Below are positions 10,482 to 20,351 of a DNA stretch of 64,000 nt, piece after piece; position 1 is the first letter of the stretch, and every line of letters starts with the position of its first letter. A program made the translations under genes and the position numbers. The stretch lies in assembly GCA_036924285.1 (NCBI GenBank), contig JAYKYS010000012.1, forward strand, positions 10,354,001-10,418,000, given 5' to 3'. The notes beneath the pieces were generated by a model. That model searched no databases, was not told the DNA's origin, and saw nothing but the letters and a program-made list of their open reading frames with translations. The DNA comes from Asterella californica (taxonomy: Eukaryota > Streptophyta > Marchantiopsida > Marchantiales > Aytoniaceae).

Positions 10482-11674
10482 TGCTATAAACACTCACACA
10501 GATGTGTAAGATCTAGTAATATACCCAGAAGGCGAAATTCAGGTCTAGCCGGCAGTAACAAGATCCGGCGGTGAACTTTGACACTCACGGAGAGGAAAAC
10601 TATGAAGGTTTAGATCTCTAAACTTCCCCTGCATGCAAATGAGGTACTACTGAACTCACAGACGAAATTTCAGCCTGAGATCAAATTCTGACACGGAGAT
10701 ATGAACAGAAAAGTTTTGAGCAAGAAAACTACGGCAATTTCTGGTACCTAGCTGGCTATTTCAACCTATAACAGGAGTTTGGCTCGATCAATTTCAAAGT
10801 TTCTTACAGGATTTGCAGTCTACAGGGTGCTGAACATCCCTGTGAAGTTGGGACTCCTGAATGTACACAGAACTGCAGATCTCCTCCTCTGAAGTCGCTG
10901 CTCTAGATTAAGAGCTTTTCAGACCCCCTCAGCTTCAGCGGCCGTCCTGAATTACTCAGTTGCTCAATCGATATGAAACTTTTTGTGAAATCGTAGCCCT
11001 GCTGGCGGAGAACACAACCTCGAAGTTTTGAAGCAATTTCCTCAAATCTGCTGCGAGTGACACTGAAAACCCTAAATCCAACAAAAGTGATTCAATTCTA
11101 GCACAATCCGAACTTCAATTGCTCATAACTCCGTCTTTATTGACTCAAATCGATCGAAATTTTCACTGGAAGTGCTTGGCATGACGAGCTCTCTCTCCTT
11201 GTCCTCTCAGATTTCGAAGATCCCTCACCAAATGCTCGAACTCTACTCTAGAGCTCTGTTTCTAAATTTAGAGTTTAACAAAAGACAAAAACGGACCAAT
11301 GGGAGTTCATAGCTCCACTTGGTTGTCCTTTAGTACCCTAAACCACGTGGCAACTTAGTTTTACTCATAGGCTACCACGTCAAGCCCCCTTGAGTGCCAG
11401 CGTAAAACTTAAATTACTTAAAATGACATGCAGCCCGGAAAATAACTTAAATCAGCTAGAAAGCGTGCATGGGCGACACGCAAATACAACCCATGAGCTT
11501 AAGCCCTATCAACATGATAATCAACCTACTAAGACTCAAAATAGTGTTAACACTATATGCAAAGGTGTCAAACGTATACATAAACGACTAGAAGTAATAT
11601 AAGCTAACTTCTAGAACTACTAAACTCAAGCGTCGGAGTAGAAATATAACATGTAGCCGCCAAGTAGCGCGACA
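10482..11674 (-). repeat. LTR of gypsy element 2 (left copy, 3' LTR, truncated)
   Basis: It matches 20443-21635 with about a dozen differences over 1.19 kb by eye. This indicates a younger insertion than element 1. The inner end (TGTCGCGCTA on the minus strand) abuts a polypurine tract. The outer end lacks about 90 bases present in the right copy and switches at 10482 to the orphan gag fragment. Confidence 0.88.
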
Positions 11675-11688
11675 TCCACCCCCTCTGA
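11675..11688 (-). promoter_or_regulatory. Polypurine tract of element 2
   Basis: The minus strand reads TCAGAGGGGGTGGA directly before the LTR start TGTCGCG. It corresponds in position and sequence to the tract of element 1. Confidence 0.8.
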
Positions 11689-11720
11689 ACCTGCACATCC
11701 TCCGGTATGTGCCATCCAGA

Positions 11721-13340
11721 TCAAGACTCTTCAGCTTCGGCTTCAAACTCATCTTCAACCTGCATTGAGTCTTCAGCTTCATCCTCAGTAAGCTCTGCAA
11801 TGTTCTGGTCCTCCCCTCTCTTTCTAAAGAGCTTGATTCTCTTCCCTGCGACTGGTATCTTGAGCACTGCACCATCTAACTCTCTCAAAGAGTATGTGGC
11901 ATTATCATAAACTTCTAACACCACATAAGGTCCGAACCATCTCTTGGAAAACTTTCTGATAGCGCTATGCTGATTATCAAGACTACTATCATAGACTAAC
12001 ACCCAATCACCTTCCTTAACTGGCTTGGGTCGTAATCTATGCGTTCTATCAAATCTGCCTTTGTTTCTCTCTCTAGCAGTCTTCAACCTTTCCAAAGCTT
12101 TGGCAACATCCTCAGGTCTCCGTTCTAACTGCTGGATCCTTAATGCAAGAAGATCCTCCGTACTTCTACCATCTTCCCATGGCAAAACATTCCAAGTAGG
12201 CACAACCTCCTCAATCGGCATCACAGATTTTTGTCCTAGTATCAACTCTGCTGACATGTAACCTGTAACGGTACTATGAGTTGTACGATCTGCCCATAAA
12301 GCAAATGGTAGCAGTCTAGGCCATTCACGGATCTTACCCTTGCAAGCTTTTACCAAAGCTTTGATGATTGGCGGATGACCTCGTTCGCTCTTGCCATTCC
12401 CTTCAGGATTGTAAGCAGTGGTTAATGCCAGCTTGATTCCCAATCGCTTGAAGAACTCAACTGCTTCTTGTGAATCCAGCTCACCCCTATCTGCAGTGAT
12501 CTTTCCCACACACCCATACCTACAAATAACATCTTCAAGTAGAAAGCGGCAGACACTAGCAGTGGTCTTCGTCCTCAGGGCACGACCTTCGACTTGGTTA
12601 GATAGATCTTCTCTAGCCAAGACTAGATACCTCATTTGTCCAAGTCCAAATGGCATAGTTACCAGATCAACTACCCATTTGTAATGAATGGCTAAAGGAT
12701 AAGTAGGATGCAATCCATCACGATGACGTACGTTGGAATACATCTGGCAGGGTATACAGGATGAAACAAACTGTACTACATCCTTATACATACCCTTCCA
12801 CCAATACTTCTCCTTCATCTTGGCAAATGTAGCCCAAACTCCTCTATGACCGGCCCATAGACTCTCATGAAACTCCTTGATCAGCTGCTGCTGCAATTCC
12901 AAGTCACATACCACCCGCTGCGGTATACCTCCTTGTAGCTTAGGGCGCTTCCATAGATGTCCTCCATGTAAAAAGTAACCATAAGCTATTCTACGGATCC
13001 TCTTGAAATCTGCATTAGACCAGCCTTCTTGTCTTTCCAATGAACTCAAATAGCGCCCAAGATCCAACCACTCGCCATCATACATAGTTTCCTCAAATAA
13101 CTCTAATGGAGCTGCAAAACAGCTTCTATCCCTTCTAGCAAGAGCACTAGAATAGAACTCTATTCCCACATCCTCCTGATCATCTATCATTTCTTTCTCA
13201 TCGTAGTACCTAGCCCTTGATAACATATCTGCCACAGGATTGTCTTTTCCTGCGATATGTCTAAACTCTAGGTTCAAGGACTTGATATATGCTATCCACC
13301 TCAACATAGCAATATCTGGAGTTGTACAGCTAGTGATCAT
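11721..13340 (-). CDS. Gypsy RNase H-integrase fragment (539 aa, element 2)
   Basis: The frame begins inside the RNase H connection (AGKDNPVADMLSRA near residue 35). It contains the integrase HHCC region (ESLWAGHRGVWATFAKMKE to SCIPCQ). The core includes VVDLVTMPFG, TADRGELDS and KSERGHPP, matching the D,D35E core of element 1 residue for residue at the catalytic positions. A C-terminal GDWVLVYDSS block and acidic tail follow. It overlaps the upstream frame at 13330-13340, where a one-base shift cuts the polyprotein. Confidence 0.9.
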   Translation of the reverse strand: MITSCTTPDIAMLRWIAYIKSLNLEFRHIAGKDNPVADMLSRARYYDEKEMIDDQEDVGIEFYSSALARRDRSCFAAPLELFEETMYDGEWLDLGRYLSSLERQEGWSNADFKRIRRIAYGYFLHGGHLWKRPKLQGGIPQRVVCDLELQQQLIKEFHESLWAGHRGVWATFAKMKEKYWWKGMYKDVVQFVSSCIPCQMYSNVRHRDGLHPTYPLAIHYKWVVDLVTMPFGLGQMRYLVLAREDLSNQVEGRALRTKTTASVCRFLLEDVICRYGCVGKITADRGELDSQEAVEFFKRLGIKLALTTAYNPEGNGKSERGHPPIIKALVKACKGKIREWPRLLPFALWADRTTHSTVTGYMSAELILGQKSVMPIEEVVPTWNVLPWEDGRSTEDLLALRIQQLERRPEDVAKALERLKTARERNKGRFDRTHRLRPKPVKEGDWVLVYDSSLDNQHSAIRKFSKRWFGPYVVLEVYDNATYSLRELDGAVLKIPVAGKRIKLFRKRGEDQNIAELTEDEAEDSMQVEDEFEAEAEES

Positions 13341-14552
13341 TGCTTACCAAGAGAGGTAAGCAATCTGTCTCCACAACCACAGGTGCTCCTATCAAGTATT
13401 CCTTGTCACTCTTCATCGCAGTAACTACTCCCCATAGCTCTCTCTTGACCTGAGGGTAGTCTCTCTGCCGTGAACTTAATACATTAGCACCAAAACGCAC
13501 CACATATCTATTCCCATCCTCATCGTCTTGCCCTACAGCCCATCCAATGCCAATAGGACTAGTATCAACAGTAAGGATAACAGATCTCCCCAACTCATAT
13601 GTTACCTTCCGTAGAGTTGGTGGTGAAGACAACAGATCCTTCAACTTCTTCATAGACTCGCTTTGCTCCTCTTGCCACTGAAATCTCTGCCCTTTCCTCA
13701 GCAACTTGTACAACGGATCTGCTACATGTGCAAAGTGTGGAATCCATATATGATAAAACACACATGCACCTAGAAACCTTCTCACCTCAGTAACCGATCC
13801 ACATGTCTCCTTCATCCTTCGAATGGCATCAACCTTGTTTGGACAAGGTTTCCGACCATAAGATCCACATAGGTGCCCCACAATCAACACCTCTTGTTCT
13901 CCAAATACAGACTTTGCTCCTGATAAAGTCAAATGAACCTCCTCCAGTCGACTCAGTATCTTATCACAATCAGCTATGTGATCTGCAACAAACTTACGGC
14001 ACCCCTTTGATCCATTACCTCATTCTTCTCCTCCTCAGCACACCCTTTGATCGGCACATCATCAAGGAATGGCATAGTTTTTTCAGGAATGAAATCCCTC
14101 AAAACTTTATTCATGCCATTCATCATATGTGCTACAGAATTGGTAGCACCTTGTGGCAAGGTGCACATCCTTAGTAACCCCAAAGGTGTCCTCACTGTAG
14201 TCAAGTCACTACTCTCAGAGGATAACTGAAACTGATCATACCCTGAATATAAGTCTCCCATTGAATAGATAGCACGACCAGCAAAAGCCTCTGCAAACTC
14301 GTCTACAATAGGTCCTATACCCATATTCTTGATAGTCACCTTGTTAACTGGCTGCATATCTTGGATAAATCTCAAAGCTCCACTCTTCTTCGGAACAGTA
14401 AACAATCTGCTAGAGTAGGGAGCTATAGATAGTTCCAAGATATCCATCCTAATCCTCTCATTGAGCAAGTCTATCAGCTTTGGTAGATGAGCTCTAGGTA
14501 CAGGGATAGGACGTAGATTCCAAGGCACATGCGGTATAGTAAAGATTACCAT
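13330..14552 (-). pseudogene. Gypsy reverse transcriptase and RNase H start (element 2)
   Basis: The piece 13974-14552 carries IPHVPWNLRPIPVPRA, the palm strand YSMGDLYSGYDQFQLS, TPLGLLRMCTLPQGATN and the catalytic FLDD. The piece 13330-13932 carries the thumb and connection (RFLGACVFYHIWIPHFAHVA) and the first RNase H residues (TVDTSPIGIGWAVGQ, RELWG). A frameshift near 13935-13975 separates them. Residue similarity to element 1 is high throughout. Confidence 0.85.
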
Positions 14553-14654
14553 AGGTGCAACTACACTTGGATCTACACATCCTACTTCATGTGACTCAAA
14601 CGCAAACGCCTTACCATGCCTAGACAGTATCTCCCTGAAGCTCTTCTTCTCTTG

Positions 14655-15134
14655 CTAAGTAAGAAATCCATCGCCTCCAATCCTCAGCTCCTTTAGTGTT
14701 GTTTCTGTGAACTGGTGCCCAATTCTTCTAGGTCCTCTGAGAGTCGGTTCTCGTGCAGCTTGCTCCATCTTCTGATTGTAATCGAGTGGTAAAGGCAAAG
14801 CCACTGGTTTGACTTTCTTTGCCACTGACTTGTACTTGGTCTCCACATACACCTCTTGCCGATCTATAAACTTATCAATTACATCATAAAGCTCCTTGGA
14901 GCTCACTCTCACCACTCTATCTACATCATCTATAGAACTTTCTACTATAGATTTCAACTCCCCTATAGTATCTACCAAATATTGCTCTTCAAACACTCCA
15001 GATATGGATTCATCTCTTGCTAACTCTCCACTATCCCACAAAGACTGCTGTACATACTTCACATGTTGCCTCTCAAACCTCTTCAGATTCTCAACCTTCC
15101 TATAACATACTGATCCACATGACGTCAATCCCAA
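14655..15134 (-). pseudogene. Protease-RT linker segment of element 2
   Basis: This 160-residue open piece is equivalent to 5544-6050 plus the start of the next element-1 piece. It contains RDESISGVFEEQYLVD and RVSSKELYDVIDKF. It ends GGDGFLT where element 1 continues into EEEKRAFEQM; the stop here is a TAG immediately after the Thr. It has no known catalytic function. Confidence 0.6.
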
Positions 15135-15187
15135 GAAGCTAGTGGATAAAGCTTCTTGCTTTACTGGATCAGGCGAGAATCCTATCT

Positions 15188-15829
15188 CTACTGTACCGTT
15201 GAAGTCTCGCTCTTCAATGGTACTCTGCCAAAACCCCTAGACTCTCTAAACTCTTGAGTAATCTTAGGTAGTGGACGGTCTCTCAAGCTATCACGATTCC
15301 TCTCATGTTCTGCAGCAACAATCAAAAACTGAACAGCTCTTTTGCCGTCTCTACTACGTATCCTAGCATAGGCTGAACCATCATCCATAACTCGTGTCTC
15401 CATTCTAACAGCAGTAATGTAAGGCTGCCCTAGAATGATAGGATAGGTTGACATGTCTTGCACAAAGAAATTCTGAACATCACTGATGTCATCCACAGTT
15501 ACCTTGATGTTGGGGCAAGCACCATAGAGTTCTCCCCGCTGGTTGTTGGCAGCACGGATAAGCCACCCATGGTCGGTGTCTATAGGCCACCTCCCACGCT
15601 TGTACAGCTCCTTAGACATCAGATTAATCTCTGAGCCGTGATCAATCAATGCCACCACAGGTTCCTCTAGATCTCCCAGCTTCACTAAGGTCTTTGTGGT
15701 TGCTCTCGCCCAATGGTTGTGAGAATAATGGCTCTTCTGCGATGCTTCCACCTCATCTTCAAACCTCACGTGCTGATCTGATCTTCCCTCTGATACTTGA
15801 GAGATAACCAGCAATCTCATCTTCCTCAT
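15188..15829 (-). pseudogene. Retropepsin-like aspartic protease (element 2)
   Basis: Active-site segment VVALIDHGSEINLMSKELY lies at about residues 59-77. Flap and second-loop segments (HGWLIRAANNQRGELYGA, STYPIILGQPYITAV) follow. The Asp is followed by His-Gly where the family norm is Thr/Ser-Gly. Element 1 also has His at that position, so D-H-G is probably ancestral to this lineage. It overlaps the preceding frame by 71 bases, consistent with a single frameshift. Confidence 0.78.
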
Positions 15830-16455
15830 CTTCCGACAGTTTGGTCCCTAGAGCGTTAAGCGTAGCTGCTTCACCCAAAATCTGACGTTTCCTCTTGATG
15901 ATATCTATGATAACCTCATGGAACTCACGCTTTGCAATCCCAAGAATCTCACCCAAAGTAAACTCAACCTTCCCATTCAAGATACGATTCTTTAACACCT
16001 GCTTCAGGTCTGTAGCAATCTCAATGTCAGTCTGAAGTTTGTATGCATGCATCTTACCCTTCTCCTTGCTTCTCTCCTTCTCCTTTGGTGTTGTAGGTGG
16101 TAGATCCTCCATAGTCTCCTCCCGAGTAGGTGTTGTCTCCTGCCTTGTCTCTGGTCTAGCTCTTTCACTCCTTGTAGCAGGTCGTTTGGCTGTAGAAGCC
16201 TCACCTGCATCCTCCCTCCTGCGTTTTTCTTCTAGTACAGCTTCATGATGACTTCTTGCAACATAAGCATGCACTGACATAAGTGTCTACAGGGTCATTC
16301 CATCCTGTAGTTTCTCGAATTGAGTTGCCAATCCTTCGTAGCACATCCTTGTCTAACTCTGTTCTAGCTACGGACCGCACTACATCAAACCACAACCCAG
16401 TAGTCCCTTTCTCTCTCTCCATTTCCACTTTCATTCCACACGTAGCAGCATTCAC
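15759..16455 (-). pseudogene. Gag-protease linker with DUF4100-like region (element 2)
   Basis: Two overlapping open pieces (16243-16455 and 15759-16280) correspond to the element-1 segment 6550-7473. Shared landmarks are IRETTGWNDPVD (IRRVTGWRDPID in element 1) and YKLQTDIEIATDLKQVL followed by GEILGIAKREFHEVIIDII. The piece lacks the long zinc-knuckle section that precedes it in element 1. Confidence 0.6.
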
Positions 16456-16892
16456 AAGCCTCTCTCCTCACTCTTGTCTTCCAGCAACAGCTCAAGCTTC
16501 TCCTGAATAGTCACGTCCGCTGCTTGTAGGAAAAGCTCGGTCTTCTCCACCTCTAATGTAAGCTTCTCTGTCCTAGAAAGCTGAGCATACTGACGATCAA
16601 ACTCCCTTAACAACTCATTTACAGACAAACCTTTGTTAGGCTTCACCACCCACTCCAAGAATGTTCTCTTGGTCACCCTCTTTGAATCTTCAGTGTAGTA
16701 CTCCTCCTTCAAAGCTCGCATAAAGCTCTCCCAACTCTGTCCTTGCTGCTGCTTGAGCTCCTTCACACGCCCACGAATCTCAGGGACAACAACAAGTTCA
16801 AAGTTCTCCACCATCTCCTTCTCAGGTACCTTGTTCACCTCCATCTCCCTAGCATAGTACCGCACGTACTTGGAAATATCTGTCCCCTTGAA
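16452..16892 (-). pseudogene. Gag helical domain of element 2, part downstream of the insertion
   Basis: It contains FKGTDISKYVRYYAREMEV, WESFMRALKEEYYTEDSKRV and ELLREFDRQYAQLSRTEKL, equivalent to element-1 gag. The reading frame runs directly out of the insertion edge at 16898 and would rejoin 20098-20275 if the insertion were absent. It ends in ELLLEDKSEERGL-stop, close to a deletion relative to element 1. Confidence 0.8.
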
Positions 16893-16897
16893 CTGAT

Positions 16898-19800
16898 TGT
16901 AACAACCTAGAGAAACACAAAGCATCGGAAATAGTAAATAAAGGATCGTTCCCACGAAGATACAGTTAACAATTACGGAAAACACAGTACTACAACGTCA
17001 TAATGATAATTCAGATGGTTTTCTGTTATTCTCACGGAATAGAATAATATCCGGATGAGAGTTTAAGTCTGATAAGAAACCAAACCCAAGCACAAACCTG
17101 ATAAATCGAATACAAACAACAATGAAATAGTTCTTTGATCAGGGACCTTTCCAACAACACAGATAAAAGATTCGAGAATATAGACGTATGAGTAAATGAG
17201 GTAGCAAAGTACTGCTGAAATGTTACTAGTCTTCTTCCGAAAAGATAGAAGAAAACAGACTTCACATCAAGGTTCCAAGAAATAAGTCCCTACTCTTCCT
17301 AAGAAGTGTTCTTCCAACTAAATCCTCACTCTTAAGAATCCCACTTATTTGAAGAAGGTAGACTTAAGGCGAAGCCACCATCATCCAAACTCTTCTTACA
17401 ATTTAACTTATGCTCTTCCACTTCACAGTAACTAATATGTTCTCAGATTCTCGAAATGTTCTTCGCTCAAATAGCCCGAAGGTTCTCTTCGCCGAAGGCC
17501 ACCTTCGCTCATCTGCATCAATCAGATTTACACATGCGACAGCAAACTACGTCCTTCGTAGGTAAATTTGCCTTCGCCCACTTTTCTCACACTCTCACTC
17601 CGCAATCTTGCACAATCAAAAATTAAGAAACAAACACTGAAAACATGGAAAAGGTAAAATGACTGAAACTCGCATCGCTTATATAGCCCTTCGCCCTAAG
17701 ATGGCGGATCTCATTTCCTACAAAAGATGGTCACATCTAGACCGCATGATCACGACTCCCCAGTTGGCGGAACCGCAGTATCTACTCTACCTAACCGTAA
17801 AGAGTGTCCTATACTGACTAACGTAAACTTAACTGTCTCCCTAAGCTCCTTCAAATCTCGTATAATTCTCTCTCCTAGTCTAACTATCCTGCTCTTCGCC
17901 GAAAGATCCGACGCTGCTGTTAACTCTGTTCGAAGTCGCTGGAGAAGCTCGAGCTCTGTCCCGTTAAGCTCGGTGGCGAAGTATGTCGTTGCGATCTCGT
18001 CCACCTTCGTCCGAAGTTCTTTGGTCTTCACTTCAACAATCTCCTTCGCTTTCTCTGCTTTGGCTAACTCTTCGTCTTTAGTTGCCAATTGCTCCAGAAC
18101 AGCGTCCCTCTCTGATCTCATGTCATGCCAGCGTGCAGTCATCAAATTGAGCTTCGCCTGCCAATCCTGTATCTCCTTCGAAGCATTCACCTGGTCCTCC
18201 GATCTAGCAATCATCAAGGTATCTCGTTCCGCGGTCAACTTCGCCACTTCGGTCGAAGTGTCTTCAATCTTCTGCATTAGCTTGTCCTTCTCCCTAAGCC
18301 ATCCTTGTCTTCCGAAGTGTACTGCACTGAGAAGGTCAGTTAGGGACAAAGGTACCTTCGTCTCGTTCTCATATGGCTGACGCTGCATGTCCAACTCTGC
18401 TAAAATAGGTAGTGCTGTGCCACTTAGAAACTCCAGCGTCTTCTCGAACATCTGCAACTCTTTCCCTATGCTTGGATCTTTTGATGCCGAAGTCGTAGCA
18501 TCGTTGGGACAGGATGAAGGTCGAGGGGCTTCCGATCGAGGTTCCCGAAGTGTAACACCCGAAGGTACTCTTCGTATCACAAACTCCTCTTGGTGTCTGT
18601 CCGGATGACTCGCTCTTAGACCCGTCTCTCTTAAAATCTCCACTGAAGACGATCCTTCCGCTATCTGCACCTCTTCGGCTCCTTCGACCGAAGTCGTCGT
18701 TGTCCTTTTCGCCTTCTTCTTCTGTCTCGAAGTCGCCCCTCCTGAAGTCCCCGCTTCTGTCATCTTCCTCTTCGCCCGAGTGCTAGGTCCCGCCGAAGTT
18801 ACCGGAGTTGCCATTTCTTCTCTTTGAGGAGTCGGCTTCATCACACGCTCGTCTTCCGATATCGTTCTTCTGTCAAACTTATCCTCTTCTTCAGGAGATA
18901 GCAACTTCATCCCTCGATAGAAGAACACTGCAAATGCTGCAAAGTAAGTAGACCCACCATCCTCAAAGTTAGCGTACATCTTCTGAACGTGGTCATGAAA
19001 AATCTTCGCGCAATACGCTTTCCTTCCTTCGAAGATTTTCTCGATGAAGTTTATCTGCCAATTGGCCAGATAAGAAGTACGTTGCGGTTTGAAGATGGTG
19101 TTGAGGGCAATCGCGACATCCCTCTTGAAAGGATCGATATAATTATGCACCTTGAACCCGTTCGATCCAATTGGCGATGTTGAGAAAAGTTCTTCGTACT
19201 TCGCCACTTCATCCGAAGATGGCTTACAGGTAGCATCGTAAATCAAGTCTCTTGTCTTTCCTGCATCATCTGTTCCTAGAGCGTAACTCCAATGATCCAA
19301 AGTCCAGTTGTTCGGCCGCGCCCGAAGATCTTCAGAGGGATGTCCCTTGCAAATGAGTATTTCCTGTAATAATTCTGCAGAGATTACTCCCCAGTTCTCG
19401 AGCAGAAACGCCATCCCCATCTCTTCGAGTCGTTCTCGATACGGACTGAAGTCCGGCCACTTTGTCGCAATGGTCTTCAACTTCGGCTTCTTTGCTGTCT
19501 GCATTCCCCTCATCTTCGCCGAAGTTCAGAGTTCCTCTGCCTGCTTGCGTCTACAACACTCCTCACTCGGCACTTAATCGACAGCGTCTGTCTTCGTCAA
19601 ATTGAACTCGTCTTCCACAGTCCAAAACCTAAAAAGAGACTCTTCGCCGATGTCTGTCTTCGGCCACTTCCGATCGACCGATGCGGAGCGCTACAATGAA
19701 TTCGCGAGCGGAAAAAGTAAAATGAGTTACCTTTTTATCCTTCTTATAGTTTTCTACTTCTCGCTTTCTCGCGTATAAGGTCCCGACCGCGAAGGACTGC

Positions 19801-20092
19801 TTCTTTCCTGTTTTGATCCTCCTTCTTCTTTGAGTCATAACTTCGTCGTCCGATGTCCATTCCCAACAAGTGAGGTATCCCTGGAAAGCTCTTCGACCGT
19901 AGAATACAACCAAGTTATCTCCTCAAGGATATATCTGTCATAACTTCTGTATTTCTACTCAGCATCATTCTTCGGCGTAGAAATCCTATTCTACACTGAA
20001 TCTATCTTATCTATCATCTATACTAACCATTCTATTGTTTTACTTATCAAAAATAAAAAATTCTTAACAAAGTGAAAATCCCAGGCTTCACA
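16898..20092 (-). mobile_element. 3.2-kb insertion carrying a 587-aa ORF, nested in gag
   Basis: Both edges are defined by CTGAT, present once on each side (16893-16897 and 20093-20097). Removing the insert and one CTGAT restores gag codon phase. The insert runs TGTAACAACC...GGCTTCACA, so it has TG...CA ends with a 5-bp target duplication, typical of LTR elements. Full-length direct LTRs were not found. A TGTGAAG-CTG match on the minus strand at about 17257-17266 could mark a ~370-bp 3' LTR (16898-17266). It has no RT, integrase or transposase and looks like a non-autonomous large retrotransposon derivative. CTTCG/CGAAG 5-mers are strikingly dense throughout. Confidence 0.75.
17750..19513 (-). 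CDS. Uncharacterised 587-aa protein of a non-autonomous element
   Basis: I do not recognise the family. Residues about 1-215 look globular: FLLENWGVISAELLQEIL, RDLIYDAT, KRDVAIALNTIF, INFIEKIFEGRKAYCAKIFH and TYFAAFAVFFYRGMKLLS. Residues about 215-345 are low-complexity with basic patches (RQKKKAKR at about 262-269), a possible nuclear signal. Residues about 395-545 are strongly heptad-like with many Glu/Lys/Leu, predicting a coiled coil. No zinc knuckle, protease or polymerase motif is visible. The frame is intact although its host element is broken. A diverged, frameshifted relative is at 31703-32495. It could be a Gag-like structural protein or a captured host gene; I cannot tell which. 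Confidence 0.7.
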   Translation of the reverse strand: MRGMQTAKKPKLKTIATKWPDFSPYRERLEEMGMAFLLENWGVISAELLQEILICKGHPSEDLRARPNNWTLDHWSYALGTDDAGKTRDLIYDATCKPSSDEVAKYEELFSTSPIGSNGFKVHNYIDPFKRDVAIALNTIFKPQRTSYLANWQINFIEKIFEGRKAYCAKIFHDHVQKMYANFEDGGSTYFAAFAVFFYRGMKLLSPEEEDKFDRRTISEDERVMKPTPQREEMATPVTSAGPSTRAKRKMTEAGTSGGATSRQKKKAKRTTTTSVEGAEEVQIAEGSSSVEILRETGLRASHPDRHQEEFVIRRVPSGVTLREPRSEAPRPSSCPNDATTSASKDPSIGKELQMFEKTLEFLSGTALPILAELDMQRQPYENETKVPLSLTDLLSAVHFGRQGWLREKDKLMQKIEDTSTEVAKLTAERDTLMIARSEDQVNASKEIQDWQAKLNLMTARWHDMRSERDAVLEQLATKDEELAKAEKAKEIVEVKTKELRTKVDEIATTYFATELNGTELELLQRLRTELTAASDLSAKSRIVRLGERIIRDLKELRETVKFTLVSIGHSLRLGRVDTAVPPTGES

Positions 20093-20097
20093 CTGAT

Positions 20098-20275
20098 CCA
20101 TCTGATGCACCACAGATTGCAACGCCTTGGTTGCTAATACCTCCTTCCTCTCTGTGCTCTGCTGCTGCTGCATAAACATGGAAAAGGCTTGGAACATCTT
20201 CATCGTAGCAGCATCCAACTGAACAGGTTGCTGAGCAGCAGTAGCACCTCCACTTGATGATCCTTGGTTGGCCAT
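20098..20275 (-). pseudogene. Gag N-terminus of element 2, upstream of the insertion
   Basis: It starts MANQGSSSGGATAAQQPVQL and runs through a Met/Gln-rich helix (FQAFSMFMQQQQS) to ALQSVVHQMD, where the insertion begins. The start codon is 46 bases from the primer-binding site. The segment parallels element-1 gag, which has a different N-terminal tail but shares KALQ. Confidence 0.78.
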
Positions 20276-20320
20276 GATACCTGATCCTGTAACACTCTCA
20301 AGAAAACTCCCACCCTAGGT

Positions 20321-20340
20321 GTTTCACGTCGAGTTCACCA
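20321..20340 (-). promoter_or_regulatory. Primer-binding site (tRNA-Trp-like) of element 2
   Basis: The plus strand reads gtttcacgtcgagttcacca. From memory this matches the 3' end of plant tRNA-Trp with CCA at about 18 of 20 positions. It lies 11 bases from the presumed LTR end, which is further than usual. Element 1 uses a different, tRNA-Thr-like site, so two primers occur within one lineage. Confidence 0.7.
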
Positions 20341-20351
20341 AAAAGAGAGTA

